Of a DNA stretch of 64,000 bases, positions 24,529-33,279 are shown piece after piece; the first letter of the stretch is position 1, and each line of letters starts with the position of its first letter. A program made the position numbers and the translations under genes. Source of the DNA: Flavobacteriales bacterium (GTDB taxonomy: Bacteria > Bacteroidota > Bacteroidia > JACJYZ01). The stretch lies in assembly GCA_020635855.1 (NCBI GenBank), contig JACJYZ010000002.1, positions 1,178,001 through 1,242,000 on the forward strand, written 5' to 3'. The notes beneath the pieces were generated by a model that saw only the letters and a list, made by a program, of their open reading frames with translations, was not told where the DNA came from and made no database searches.

Positions 24529-24879
24529 TTAGCTAACTGAAAGTTTGTTTTTCGCTTCTTCCACTGTGTCTGCAATGGAAAAGATAGAGTTGAGTTTCGT
24601 CATGATGTAAAGTTCCTTCACCTTGTCGGAGAGTTCGGCCAGTACCAGGTCTCCGTCATTGTTTCTCACTTTGGTGAGGAGTTGGATCATGGTGTTGAGG
24701 CCGGAGCTGTTCAATTGGGGCACATCGTGCATGTTCACAATGAACCGCAGGGTGCCGTCACTCAGCAATTCGGTGACCTCATCAAGAAGTTCTTTGCCCT
24801 GATAAGGGTCAATCCATTTACCGTGGATGGCAATAATGGCAATGTCGTCGGTGCGCATCACCTCAAAGTTCTGACTCAT
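24529..24879 (-). CDS. STAS-domain protein (anti-sigma factor antagonist type)
   Basis: A 116-residue cytoplasmic protein that is a single STAS domain. The N-terminal strand MRTDDIAIIAIHGKW, the core RFIVNMHDVPQLNSSGLNTM with the conserved Ser-Ser at the phosphorylation site, and LAELSDKVKELYIMTKL are all present. In SpoIIAA-type systems the Ser is phosphorylated by an anti-sigma kinase; no such kinase is nearby. The ATG at 24879 overlaps the fur stop by 17 bp; the longer reading from 24972 lies inside fur and is not used. Confidence 0.87.
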   Translation of the reverse strand: MSQNFEVMRTDDIAIIAIHGKWIDPYQGKELLDEVTELLSDGTLRFIVNMHDVPQLNSSGLNTMIQLLTKVRNNDGDLVLAELSDKVKELYIMTKLNSIFSIADTVEEAKNKLSVS

Positions 24880-25369
24880 GAAATTGCTTCTGGGTGGTGG
24901 TTGATTTTGTTTCGCTTTTGGCTGCACACTCTTTGCAGATGCCGTACATGTTGAGGGCGTGGTGTACCACATGGAACCCGGTGAGCTTGGCTACGGTATC
25001 CATGATGTTCTGGATCCTCGGGTCGCAGAATTCGATCACGCGCTGGCAATTGGTGCATACCAGGTGGTCGTGCTGGCGCGACTTGTAGGCCCTTTCGAAC
25101 TGGGCGATGTTTTTTTTGAAGAGATGTTTTCTGACCAGGTTGCAGTCGAGCAGCAGTTCAATGGTGTTGTACAACGTGGCTCTGCTGACGCGGTAGTTTT
25201 TGTTCTTCATTTTGACATAAAGGGATTCGATGTCAAAATGGCCTTCATGGGAGTAGATTTCGTGCAGGATGGCAAATCGCTCCGGGGTTTTCCGGTGACC
25301 ATGCTGTTCCAGGAACGCCGAGAAAATACCTTTTACGGTATCCTGCAATTGTTTGTCTTCAGAAGGCAT
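24863..25369 (-). CDS. Fur-family transcriptional repressor
   Basis: A 168-residue metal-sensing DNA-binding protein. The winged helix (about 18-95) contains RFAILHEIYSHEGHFDIESL and NYRVSRATLYNTIELLLDC. The dimerisation half has QHDHLVCTNCQRVIEFCDP and YGICKECAAK, giving two CxxC motifs for a structural zinc. Whether it senses iron, zinc or peroxide cannot be told. It is upstream of and overlaps the STAS gene, and is 87 bp downstream of the RelA/SpoT gene. Confidence 0.92.
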   Translation of the reverse strand: MPSEDKQLQDTVKGIFSAFLEQHGHRKTPERFAILHEIYSHEGHFDIESLYVKMKNKNYRVSRATLYNTIELLLDCNLVRKHLFKKNIAQFERAYKSRQHDHLVCTNCQRVIEFCDPRIQNIMDTVAKLTGFHVVHHALNMYGICKECAAKSETKSTTTQKQFHESEL

Positions 25370-25419
25370 GGATGCGTATGCTGCGTAATGTGTTCCTGTT
25401 TTGAAGGCATGAAGGTACG

Positions 25420-25457
25420 AAAAAACCCAGACCCGTTCACAACCAAAATGCCGGGTT
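25420..25457 (-). terminator. Possible terminator after the RelA/SpoT gene
   Basis: Read leftward, AACCCGG and CTGGGTT can pair (one wobble) around a 20-nt loop, followed by a run of T. The left arm overlaps the stop codon. The loop is large, so this is weak. Confidence 0.35.
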
Positions 25458-27648
25458 AACTGATCCTTTCGACCGAATGCACACCCCCGACTGTCATCAG
25501 CTGATTGATCAGGCTTTTCAGGTGTTCGGTGTCATGAACATACACCATGATGGTTCCTTCAAATGTGCCGGCGATGGTATCGAAACTGATGGAGCGCATG
25601 TTCACGTTGAGCTGGTCGGAGATGATCTTGGTGATGTTGTTGACCAATCCCACTTCATCAATACCGGTGATGCGGATGCCGGCCAGGAAAGCGATGGCTT
25701 CCTGTCCCATCCAGCGGGCCTTCACGATCCGGTAGGCATAGTTAGACATGAGTTGCACGGCGTTCACGCAGTTGGTGCGGTGGATCTCAATGCCGTCCTG
25801 CATCGTTACGAAGCCGAACACATCATCTCCGGGAATGGGATTGCAGCAAGGGGCCAGTTGGTATTCGATCTTGTCCAGCTTGTCGCCCAAAACAAGCATG
25901 CCGCCTTTGCCGCCCGCTTCGGCTACAATCTGTTCAAGGGATTTGACCCCTTTGCCGCCTTTCAGGGGAGAATGCAGTTTCCCGTTCGCCACTTTGAATT
26001 TCCGGAGGTCCTTCATGTTAATGGCGTTGATGGCGATCCGGTAAAACAGGTCGAGGGTACTGGTGCAGCGGTAGTGCGATTGCAGTTCGGCAAAATTGGC
26101 GCTGTTGATTTCAACGCCCATGCCTTTGAGTTTTTTGACCAGCACGTCCTTGCCTTCTTCGGCCACTTTTTTCTTCTCTTCCTTCAGTACGTCTTTGATC
26201 TTTGATTTCGCTTTGGCCGTGACCACGTATGAGAGCCACTCTTCCTTGGGCGACTGTTTGGAGGAGGTGATGATCTCTACCTGGTCCCCGCTTCTCAGGG
26301 TATGGCTCAGCGGTACCAGCTTGTGATTCACCTTGGCGCCGAGGCAGGTGGAGCCCACAACGGTATGGATGTCGAAAGCGAAGTCGAGCGCGGTGGAACC
26401 GGATGGCAGCGTGCGCAATTCCCCCCTTGGCGTGAACACGAAGATCTCGTCGGCAAAGAGGTTCAGCTTGAAATCGTCGATGAAGTCGAGCGCATTGGGT
26501 TCGGGGTTTTCCAGCATCTCCCTGATCTTGCGGATCCACTCTTCCAGGGCATGCTCCGACACACTGTCTTTGTATTTCCAATGGGCGGCATATCCGAGTT
26601 CTGCGATCTCGTCCATGCGTTCGGTACGGATCTGCACCTCCACCCATTTACCTTCCGGGCCCATTACGGTGGTATGCAGCGACTCGTACCCGTTGGCTTT
26701 CGGGGTGGATATCCAGTCGCGCAGGCGGTCGGGGTTGGGGAGGTAGTGATCGGTCACCACCGAATAGGCGCGCCAGCAGTCGGCTTTCTCCTGGTCGGGT
26801 TCGGATTTGAGGATGATGCGGATGGCGAAAATGTCATATACCTCTTCGAACGGGATGCCCTTGTTCTTCATCTTGTTCCAGATGGAGTACACGGATTTGG
26901 GGCGTCCCTTGATGGAGCAATGAAGTTGCTGGTCGTCCAGCGGTTTGCGCAGGCGGGTGATAAAACGGTTGATGAATCGGGCCCGTTCCTTTTGTGTTTC
27001 GATCAGCTTTTGCTCGATGCTGTGGTAGATGTCGGGTTCGGTGAACTTGAGTCCGAGGTCTTCCAGCTCCGTTTTGATGGCGTTGAGTCCGAGGCGATGC
27101 GCCAGGGGTGCATACAGGTAAAGTGTTTCGGAGGCGATCTTCAGTTGCTTCTTGCGATCGAGGGAGTCGAGCGTGCGCATGTTGTGCAGGCGGTCGGCCA
27201 GCTTGATGAGGATCACGCGGACATCGTCGGAAAGCGTCAGCAGCATTTTCCGGAAATTCTCGGCTTGCATGGAGGTGCTGTTGCCGGTCATTCCGGAGAT
27301 CTTGGTGAGTCCGTCGATGATGCGGGAGACCTTTACGCCGAACAGGCGCTTGATGTCATCCAGGGTGATCTCGGTGTCTTCCACAACATCGTGCAGCAGC
27401 GCAGCCACCACCGATGTGGTGCCGAGGCCGATCTCGCCGGCAGCGATACGCGCAACTGCAATGGGATGGAAAATATAGGGTTCGCCCGACTTGCGACGCA
27501 TGTCCATGTGGGCTTCCAACGCTGTGTTGAAGGCCTTCCGGATGAGTTGCTTATCGTGTTTGGTAACGCTCCTCCGGCAATCGCGCAGCAGGGCGCGGTA
27601 CCGTTTGAGGATCTCAGACTTCTCTTGTTCCCGATCGATCACTTGCAT
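25456..27648 (-). CDS. Bifunctional (p)ppGpp synthetase/hydrolase RelA/SpoT
   Basis: It makes and breaks the alarmone (p)ppGpp. The HD hydrolase domain (about 40-190) has SGEPYIFHPIAVARI and the intact HDVVEDTE; the LADRLHNMRTLDSL motif completes it. The synthetase domain (about 235-350) has GRPKSVYSIWNKMKNKG, WISTPKANGYESLHTTVMG and VEVQIRTERMDEIAE. A TGS domain (about 395-455) has FVFTPRGELRTLPSGSTALD, a zinc-finger-like middle region has CCNPIPGDDVFGF, and a C-terminal ACT domain follows. Length 730 is typical. Both catalytic sites appear intact. Confidence 0.95.
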   Translation of the reverse strand: MQVIDREQEKSEILKRYRALLRDCRRSVTKHDKQLIRKAFNTALEAHMDMRRKSGEPYIFHPIAVARIAAGEIGLGTTSVVAALLHDVVEDTEITLDDIKRLFGVKVSRIIDGLTKISGMTGNSTSMQAENFRKMLLTLSDDVRVILIKLADRLHNMRTLDSLDRKKQLKIASETLYLYAPLAHRLGLNAIKTELEDLGLKFTEPDIYHSIEQKLIETQKERARFINRFITRLRKPLDDQQLHCSIKGRPKSVYSIWNKMKNKGIPFEEVYDIFAIRIILKSEPDQEKADCWRAYSVVTDHYLPNPDRLRDWISTPKANGYESLHTTVMGPEGKWVEVQIRTERMDEIAELGYAAHWKYKDSVSEHALEEWIRKIREMLENPEPNALDFIDDFKLNLFADEIFVFTPRGELRTLPSGSTALDFAFDIHTVVGSTCLGAKVNHKLVPLSHTLRSGDQVEIITSSKQSPKEEWLSYVVTAKAKSKIKDVLKEEKKKVAEEGKDVLVKKLKGMGVEINSANFAELQSHYRCTSTLDLFYRIAINAINMKDLRKFKVANGKLHSPLKGGKGVKSLEQIVAEAGGKGGMLVLGDKLDKIEYQLAPCCNPIPGDDVFGFVTMQDGIEIHRTNCVNAVQLMSNYAYRIVKARWMGQEAIAFLAGIRITGIDEVGLVNNITKIISDQLNVNMRSISFDTIAGTFEGTIMVYVHDTEHLKSLINQLMTVGGVHSVERIS

Positions 27649-27670
27649 ACAATCAACAATCTCTTCTGTA

Positions 27671-27678
27671 CAAAGGTA
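27671..27678 (-). promoter_or_regulatory. Possible -7 element for the RelA/SpoT gene
   Basis: Read leftward this is TACCTTTG (TAnnTTTG) 23 bp before the ATG. No TTG at the right distance upstream was found. Confidence 0.35.
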
Positions 27679-27715
27679 CCAAAATACGAATCGCGCAGGG
27701 TCTTATCCAAGGCGA

Positions 27716-28990
27716 TCAAATGGCCGGAAGCACCTTGGTGGAAACTTCCCCGAAGCCGATCCTCACGCCGTCTTTTTCAGCATACCCTTTCAGGATCACG
27801 GTGTCGCTGTCCTGGATGAACTTCCTTTCCGATCCGTCTTTCAGCTTCACCGGTTTGCTGCCGCGCCAGGTGATTTCCAGCATCGAACCGTAGCTGGTGT
27901 CATCCGGTCCGCTGATGGTGCCGGATCCGTAGAGGTCGCCCACCTGTATGTTGCAACCGTTCACTGTGTGGTGAGCCAGTTGCTGACAGATGTTCCAGTA
28001 CATGTATTTGAAGTTCGACAGGGTGACGCGGGTACTTTCGCCTTTTTCGGGTTGGATCCATACCTCCAGGTTGATGTTGTAATTCCAGTCGCCTTTGTAT
28101 TGAAGATAGGGAAGCACGGGCGGATCCTGTTTCGGGCTTGCCACCTGGAAGGGTTCGAGTGCATCCAGTGTTACGACCCATGCAGAGATGGAGGACGCAA
28201 AGTTCTTAGACAGGAAAGGACCCAGCGGCACATATTCCCACTTCTGGATGTCGCGTGCCGACCAGTCGTTGAACAGCACGAAGCCTGCGATGTAGTCGGG
28301 CGCTTCGGATGTGGAGACCGAGCTGCCGAGCTTGTTTTCCTTGCAGGTGATAAAGGCCATTTCCAGTTCGAAGTCGAGCAGTTTGCAGGGGCCGAAAGAC
28401 GGCATATCCTGGTCGTCTGCCTTGGTTTGTCCCTTGGGGCGATGGATGTCGGTTCCGGAAAGGATGATGGAGGACGAGCGGCCGTGGTAACCAACGGGGA
28501 GGTGCTTCCAGTTCGGTAGCAACGCATTGGCCGGGTCGCGGAACATTTTGCCCGCATTGGTGGCGTGTTCCATGCTGCTGTAAAAATCGGTGTAGTCCTG
28601 GATAAATACAGGCATCAGCATGGTCACTTCATTCACCTGTTGACAGATCAGAAGGCGGTGGTCTTCATGGTCGCGCAGCACGGCGTTGTCGCTTCGGAAT
28701 ATTTCGGAGATCTTGTTGCGGAGTGCGGTGATGGCAGGGCGGCCCATGGCGAAGAATGCGTTGAGCTTGTCCTGTGCCAGCGCCTCGGTTGGTACGGGGC
28801 AGTTGCCCAGGTAGCCGAGGGTTGAAAGTGCGTGTATGTCGATGACCGTATCACCGATGCGGCTTCCCACGCGTGGCGGGGTGGACGCATTCGATCGGAA
28901 GATGCCGAATGGGATGTTCTGGATGGGGAAATCACTTTGCTCCGGAACGGTTAACCATGTGGTAAGCTTGGGGGAATTGGTAGGATTCAT
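27716..28990 (-). CDS. fahA: Fumarylacetoacetase
   Basis: It splits fumarylacetoacetate into fumarate and acetoacetate, the last step of tyrosine and phenylalanine breakdown. Length 424 is that of the full eukaryote-like enzyme. The N-terminal SH3-like domain contains IQNIPFGIFRSNAS; the catalytic domain has LPVGYHGRSSSIILSG, the metal ligands in DFELEMAFIT, FVLFNDWSARDIQKWEYVPLG (parts FNDWSARDIQKWEY and PLGPFLSKNFASSIS) and GDLYGSGTISGPDDTSYGSM. Other pathway genes are not in this window. Confidence 0.96.
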   Translation of the reverse strand: MNPTNSPKLTTWLTVPEQSDFPIQNIPFGIFRSNASTPPRVGSRIGDTVIDIHALSTLGYLGNCPVPTEALAQDKLNAFFAMGRPAITALRNKISEIFRSDNAVLRDHEDHRLLICQQVNEVTMLMPVFIQDYTDFYSSMEHATNAGKMFRDPANALLPNWKHLPVGYHGRSSSIILSGTDIHRPKGQTKADDQDMPSFGPCKLLDFELEMAFITCKENKLGSSVSTSEAPDYIAGFVLFNDWSARDIQKWEYVPLGPFLSKNFASSISAWVVTLDALEPFQVASPKQDPPVLPYLQYKGDWNYNINLEVWIQPEKGESTRVTLSNFKYMYWNICQQLAHHTVNGCNIQVGDLYGSGTISGPDDTSYGSMLEITWRGSKPVKLKDGSERKFIQDSDTVILKGYAEKDGVRIGFGEVSTKVLPAI

Positions 28991-29007
28991 GCAATCAAAT
29001 TTTTCCC

Positions 29008-29015
29008 CAAAGGTA
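29008..29015 (-). promoter_or_regulatory. Possible -7 element for fahA
   Basis: Read leftward TACCTTTG, 18 bp upstream of the ATG. The -33 TTG is not evident. Confidence 0.35.
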
Positions 29016-29040
29016 TCATTATTGACGGAGGAATGAACCG

Positions 29041-29610
29041 TCAGGCGCCCAATCTTCGACGGACCTGGAGGGAGATCATCCCGTAGAGCTGATCGGGCCG
29101 ATAGGTGCGCCAGTCGACCATGTTCAATGCACCATCCATCAGGAAGTAGGAATCAATGTTGTAGCGGCGGAACTCTTCGAGCACATGGCTTCGGAAGTTG
29201 AGCGCGGCGATCCATCCGTCTTCCACTTCATCAAACCACTCTTCATAGTAACAGTCATCGGATGCATGGAAGTTCAATACGTTTTCACCGATCAGGATGA
29301 ATTTGTTGATGCCTTCCGCCTGGATTAGTTCGATGATGTCGCGCTTGAGCGTCATGATATCGTTATGCAGGCAGTCGTTCCATTCGCCCATCAGTTCAAT
29401 GATGGCGTATCCCTCGTCATAATCCACATACAGGATTTTGATGAACAGGGTGGGAGAGCCGATGGTGTCCCACTGGGGATGGATCAGGTGGTCGTAGATG
29501 GCGTACTCGAATTCGAACTCCGAATACTCGCGCTCGAAGAATGGCGACCGGCTGTCTTCGGACGCGACATAGAGATTGTCCCAACTGTAAAAAGGCTCGA
29601 TGGTATGCAC
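29041..29610 (-). CDS. Conserved hypothetical protein next to murQ
   Basis: A 189-residue acidic cytoplasmic protein that I do not recognise by function. It has no signal peptide or membrane span. It is rich in aromatic and acidic residues: EYSEFEFEYAIYDHL, YVDYDEGYAIIELMGEW, SDDCYYEEWFDEVEDGW. The order of hydrophobic and charged stretches suggests an alpha/beta fold with an IELIQAEGINKFILIGENV core reminiscent of STAS-like or SpoIIAA-like domains, but that is inference. It starts 15 bp after the murQ stop and is probably cotranscribed. Confidence 0.72.
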   Translation of the reverse strand: MHTIEPFYSWDNLYVASEDSRSPFFEREYSEFEFEYAIYDHLIHPQWDTIGSPTLFIKILYVDYDEGYAIIELMGEWNDCLHNDIMTLKRDIIELIQAEGINKFILIGENVLNFHASDDCYYEEWFDEVEDGWIAALNFRSHVLEEFRRYNIDSYFLMDGALNMVDWRTYRPDQLYGMISLQVRRRLGA

Positions 29611-29625
29611 GTATGGTCTTTGCTT

Positions 29626-30435
29626 TTAAGGATGCTTCCGTGCCTGGATGGCCTTTCTTACGTTGCCGTACTCATTGAGCAGACGGGCGGCTTCTTCGCG
29701 GCTGCAGGACAATCTTTCCATCAGCATACGTATTCCACGCTCCACAAGTTTTTGATTGGTGAGCTGCATGTCCACCATGCGGTTTCCTTCTACCCGTCCG
29801 AGCCGGATCATGAGTGAGGTGGAGATCATGTTCAGGATGAGTTTCTGGGCGGTACCCGCTTTCATGCGTGTGCTGCCGGTTACGAACTCCGGTCCGGTGA
29901 TGGCTTCGATGGGGTATTCGGCTGCCAGGGCAACCGGACTTCCGGGGTTACAGGTGATGGCGCCGGTGAGGATGCCCTGTTCCCGGGCTTGTTTCAGTGC
30001 ACCCACCACATAGGGGGTAGTACCGGAAGCGGCAATGCCGATCACACTGTCGTTAGGGGTGATGCTATGTTTTTGGAGGTCGTTCCAGCCGCCGTTCTCA
30101 TCATCTTCCGCAAATTCTACTGCTTTGCGGATGGCGCCGTCACCGCCTGCGATCAGTCCGATCACCAGGTTGTGATCTACGCCGTAAGTGGGTGGGCATT
30201 CGGATGCGTCTACGATGCCCAGCCGGCCGCTGGTTCCTGCACCGATATAGAACAGTCGCCCCCCGTTTTGCATGCGCGGGAGGATGGCTTCAACGAGGCG
30301 TTGGATGGCGGGAATGCACTTCTCCACGGCGTATGCAACGGTCTTGTCTTCCTGGTTGATACCCGTCAGAAGTTCCCTTACTGACAACGATTCGAGTTTG
30401 TCGAAACGGGATGGGGATTCGGTGATCTTCTTCAT
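29626..30435 (-). CDS. murQ: N-acetylmuramic acid 6-phosphate etherase
   Basis: It removes the lactyl group from MurNAc-6-phosphate during cell-wall recycling. The SIS domain carries GRLFYIGAGTSGRLGIVDAS and ECPPTYGVD, then SVIGIAASGTTPYVVGAL and the catalytic region TGPEFVTGSTRMKAGTAQKL; the C-terminus has the UBA-like ERLSCSREEAARLLNEYGN. Length 269 is slightly shorter than E. coli MurQ. The neighbour at 29041 is unknown. No murP transporter is nearby. Confidence 0.95.
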   Translation of the reverse strand: MKKITESPSRFDKLESLSVRELLTGINQEDKTVAYAVEKCIPAIQRLVEAILPRMQNGGRLFYIGAGTSGRLGIVDASECPPTYGVDHNLVIGLIAGGDGAIRKAVEFAEDDENGGWNDLQKHSITPNDSVIGIAASGTTPYVVGALKQAREQGILTGAITCNPGSPVALAAEYPIEAITGPEFVTGSTRMKAGTAQKLILNMISTSLMIRLGRVEGNRMVDMQLTNQKLVERGIRMLMERLSCSREEAARLLNEYGNVRKAIQARKHP

Positions 30436-30553
30436 GGGGCCATGAAGTTACAAATGAATCCTCAAACTGGAACCGGGTATGGGGTCAGTTCAACATAGAA
30501 GTTAACTGTCTTGGATGGATGGTTTCTTTTGTTGGAAATGATATGATTGAACA

Positions 30554-30640
30554 GCCACAAAGGCGCTAAGGCACAAAGATGTTTGTCAAGCATTCACAAA
30601 TCTTTTCCAAGGGATTTTTGTGTTTTTGTGACTTCGTGGC
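30554..30640. repeat. Imperfect inverted repeat of CACAAAG words
   Basis: GCCACAAAGGCGCTAAGGCA at 30554 faces, in inverted order, GCCACGAAGTCACAAAAACA read from 30640. This form (CCACAAAGGCGCTAAGGCACAAAG-like) is familiar as a dispersed intergenic repeat of Bacteroidota. Nothing else is evident in 30436-30704. Confidence 0.6.
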
Positions 30641-30704
30641 CTTTTTAATAAAACGTCTTGTTTGAATTTAAGCAGAGCCTTGCCTTTTCAAAAAGGTAGA
30701 TTCT

Positions 30705-33128
30705 TCAGATGGCCGGGAACTGGGTGGGATCCGATTCGTTCATGATCCGGTACACGGCTTCAAAGATGTCTTCCACGTTCGGTTTGGAGAAATAGTCCCC
30801 GTCCGAACCGTAAGCCGGTCGATGTTCTTTGGCGCTGAGGGTTACCGGGGCTGCATCCAGGTGGCGGTATCCGCCTTGTTCTTCCAGCACCTGTTGCATC
30901 ATATAGGCCGTTCCGCCTCCGGGTACATCTTCATCGAGGAACAAGATGCGGTTGGTTTTTTTGAGCGATTCCACGATGGTGTGATTTACATCAAAGGGCA
31001 ACAGCGACTGCACATCAATGAGTTCACAGGAAATGCCTACTTCCTGCAGTTGTTTCACGGCCTCCAGGGCCAGGCGGCAAAGTGAACCGTAGGTAACGAT
31101 GGTGACATCCGTTCCTTCCGAGAGGACTTCAGGCACCCCGACCGGTACGGTAAACTGTCCCAGGTTGGATGGAAGTTTTTCTTTGAGTCTGTACCCGTTC
31201 AACGGCTCAATGATCAGGGCCGGGTCGTCGGATAGCAGCATGGTGTTGTAGAATCCTGCTGCGCGGGTCATGTCACGCGGCACGAGTACATTCACGCCCC
31301 GGAACGAATGAATGATGGTGGCCATGGGTGAGCCGGCATGCCAGATGCCTTCCAGTCGGTGTCCGCGGGTGCGGATGATCAGCGGAGCCATTTGTCCGCC
31401 CTTGGTGCGCCAGCGAACCGTAGCGAGGTCGTCACTGATGATCTGCAAGGCGTACAGCAGGTAATCCAGGTATTGTATTTCGGCAATGGGGCGGAGGCCT
31501 CTCATGGACATGCCGATGCCCTGACCGATGATGGTTGCTTCACGGATGCCGGTATCCATGATGCGGTTCTCGCCGTGTTTCAGTTGCAGGCCTTCGAAAG
31601 CCTGGTTCACGCCGCCAAGGTATCCGACATCTTCACCGAATGCTACCACCAGCGGGTTCTGACTGAAGATGGCGTCGAAATTATCTCTGAGTACTTCACG
31701 TCCGTCGACCAACTGGTCATCGTTGTATTCCGGTTTAACCTCATCCACGAGCAGGGATGAATGGTCGCTTTGGCTGTAAAGGTGTGATTGATAACGATCG
31801 AGGTTGGCGAGGTTCGTGTCACGCAACCAGCTTTGCAGGCGTTCTTTTGCCGGTATGTCATCCAGGCGTAACATCCGGAGGATTTTCCTGGCGGCGCTGA
31901 CAAGGGTGCGTCTTTCAAGTTCGTGATGTCCCAGGATTTCATCCCGCAATTTGTGGATGAAAGCGGCTTGCGGACTTTGAGACGCTACTGTATTGATCAA
32001 TGTCACGAACGCTTCCCGTTCTTTGCGTATCGGTCGTTGAAAGGCTTCCCAGGCACGGTTCTTTGCATCCCGTACCAATTTGATGGCATTCTTTTCAATG
32101 GCTGTAAGTTCTTCATCGGATGCAATGGCTGATTGCAGGATCCATTCGCGCATCTTTTTGATACAGTCGTGCTCTTCCGCCCAGGATAACCTTTCTTTTG
32201 ATTTGTATCGTTCGTGGGAGCCGGAGGTCGAGTGTCCCTGGGGTTGGGTCACTTCTTCCACATGGATCATTACGGGAACATGTTCATTGCGGCAGATGGC
32301 AATGGCCTTTTCGTAGGTTTCACAAAGGCCGGGATAGTCCCAACCTTTGGTCCGGAAGATCTCGTAGCCGGGTGCGCTTTCATCACGTTGGAGTCCTTTC
32401 AGTATCTCTGAAATGCTCTCCTTGGTGGTTTGGAATTTCTTGGGAACGGAAATGCCGTAACCGTCGTCCCATATGGAAATGGCCATCGGTACCTGTAGTA
32501 CGCCGGCGGCATTGATTGTTTCGAAGAAAAGCCCTTCGGATGTACTTGCATCACCGATGGTTCCGAAGGCCACTTCGTTTCCTTTCTCTGAAAATTGTGT
32601 GTATGCGTGCAGGGATTTGTTGTCCCGGAACAGTTTGGATGCCTGTGCCAGTCCGAGCAGGCGGGGCATTTGAGCTGCTGTGGGCGAAATGTCTGCGGAG
32701 GAGTTTTTTAACTGGGATAATTGCTTCCAGCTTCCGTCGTCATTAACGGTGCGTGTGGCGTAGTGTCCGTTCATGGACCGACCGGCGGAGGAAGGTTCGG
32801 CGTGTACATCGGTATGGGCGTAAAGCTGCGCGAAGTATTCTTCCATGTTGAGCAGGCCGGCTGCCATCATGAAGGTTTGGTCACGATAGTATCCCGAGCG
32901 GAAGTCGCCTTCCCGGAATTGTTTGGCCATGGCCAGTTGAGCCACTTCCTTTCCATCGCCGAAGATGCCAAATTTGGCTTTGCCTGTAAGCACTTCCCGT
33001 CGACCCAGTATACTTGCCTGACGGCTTTCATTTGCTATGCGGTAATCTTCAAGCACCATTTTGCGGAATTCCTCAAATGAAAGAGAAGCTTCATCCGCGT
33101 TTTGTGCCTTTCCGGTTTTTCTTGCCAT
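30705..33128 (-). CDS. Fused 2-oxoacid dehydrogenase E1 (alpha-beta)
   Basis: The thiamine-diphosphate E1 component of a branched-chain-type 2-oxoacid dehydrogenase complex, alpha and beta subunits fused in 807 residues. The alpha part (about 1-430) has FREGDFRSGYYRDQTFMMAA, GNEVAFGTIGDASTSEGLFF and the ThDP motif GDASTSE with ISIWDDGYGISVP. The beta part (about 470-790) has VAFGEDVGYLGGVNQAFEGL, ATIIGQGIGMSMRGLRPIAE, RTRGHRLEGIWHAGSPMA and FLDEDVPGGGTAYMMQQ. It decarboxylates 2-oxo acids and passes the acyl group to E2. No E2 or E3 gene is in the window. The substrate class is inferred from overall resemblance. Confidence 0.92.
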   Translation of the reverse strand: MARKTGKAQNADEASLSFEEFRKMVLEDYRIANESRQASILGRREVLTGKAKFGIFGDGKEVAQLAMAKQFREGDFRSGYYRDQTFMMAAGLLNMEEYFAQLYAHTDVHAEPSSAGRSMNGHYATRTVNDDGSWKQLSQLKNSSADISPTAAQMPRLLGLAQASKLFRDNKSLHAYTQFSEKGNEVAFGTIGDASTSEGLFFETINAAGVLQVPMAISIWDDGYGISVPKKFQTTKESISEILKGLQRDESAPGYEIFRTKGWDYPGLCETYEKAIAICRNEHVPVMIHVEEVTQPQGHSTSGSHERYKSKERLSWAEEHDCIKKMREWILQSAIASDEELTAIEKNAIKLVRDAKNRAWEAFQRPIRKEREAFVTLINTVASQSPQAAFIHKLRDEILGHHELERRTLVSAARKILRMLRLDDIPAKERLQSWLRDTNLANLDRYQSHLYSQSDHSSLLVDEVKPEYNDDQLVDGREVLRDNFDAIFSQNPLVVAFGEDVGYLGGVNQAFEGLQLKHGENRIMDTGIREATIIGQGIGMSMRGLRPIAEIQYLDYLLYALQIISDDLATVRWRTKGGQMAPLIIRTRGHRLEGIWHAGSPMATIIHSFRGVNVLVPRDMTRAAGFYNTMLLSDDPALIIEPLNGYRLKEKLPSNLGQFTVPVGVPEVLSEGTDVTIVTYGSLCRLALEAVKQLQEVGISCELIDVQSLLPFDVNHTIVESLKKTNRILFLDEDVPGGGTAYMMQQVLEEQGGYRHLDAAPVTLSAKEHRPAYGSDGDYFSKPNVEDIFEAVYRIMNESDPTQFPAI

Positions 33129-33177
33129 AGTAATACAAACTGTCTGTTGATACTGTCACATATCAGGGTGGGTTTCA

Positions 33178-33185
33178 CAAATATA
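33178..33185 (-). promoter_or_regulatory. Possible -7 element for the E1 gene
   Basis: Read leftward TATATTTG matches TAnnTTTG about 50 bp upstream of the ATG. No clear -33 TTG. Confidence 0.4.
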
Positions 33186-33279
33186 GAAAAACACGTAAAC
33201 CAGGCGGTCGAAATCGATCAATAGTTCTGAACGTTCGGTGAACATCATGCCTTTTTTGACGGACATGTTCCCCGGTGGT

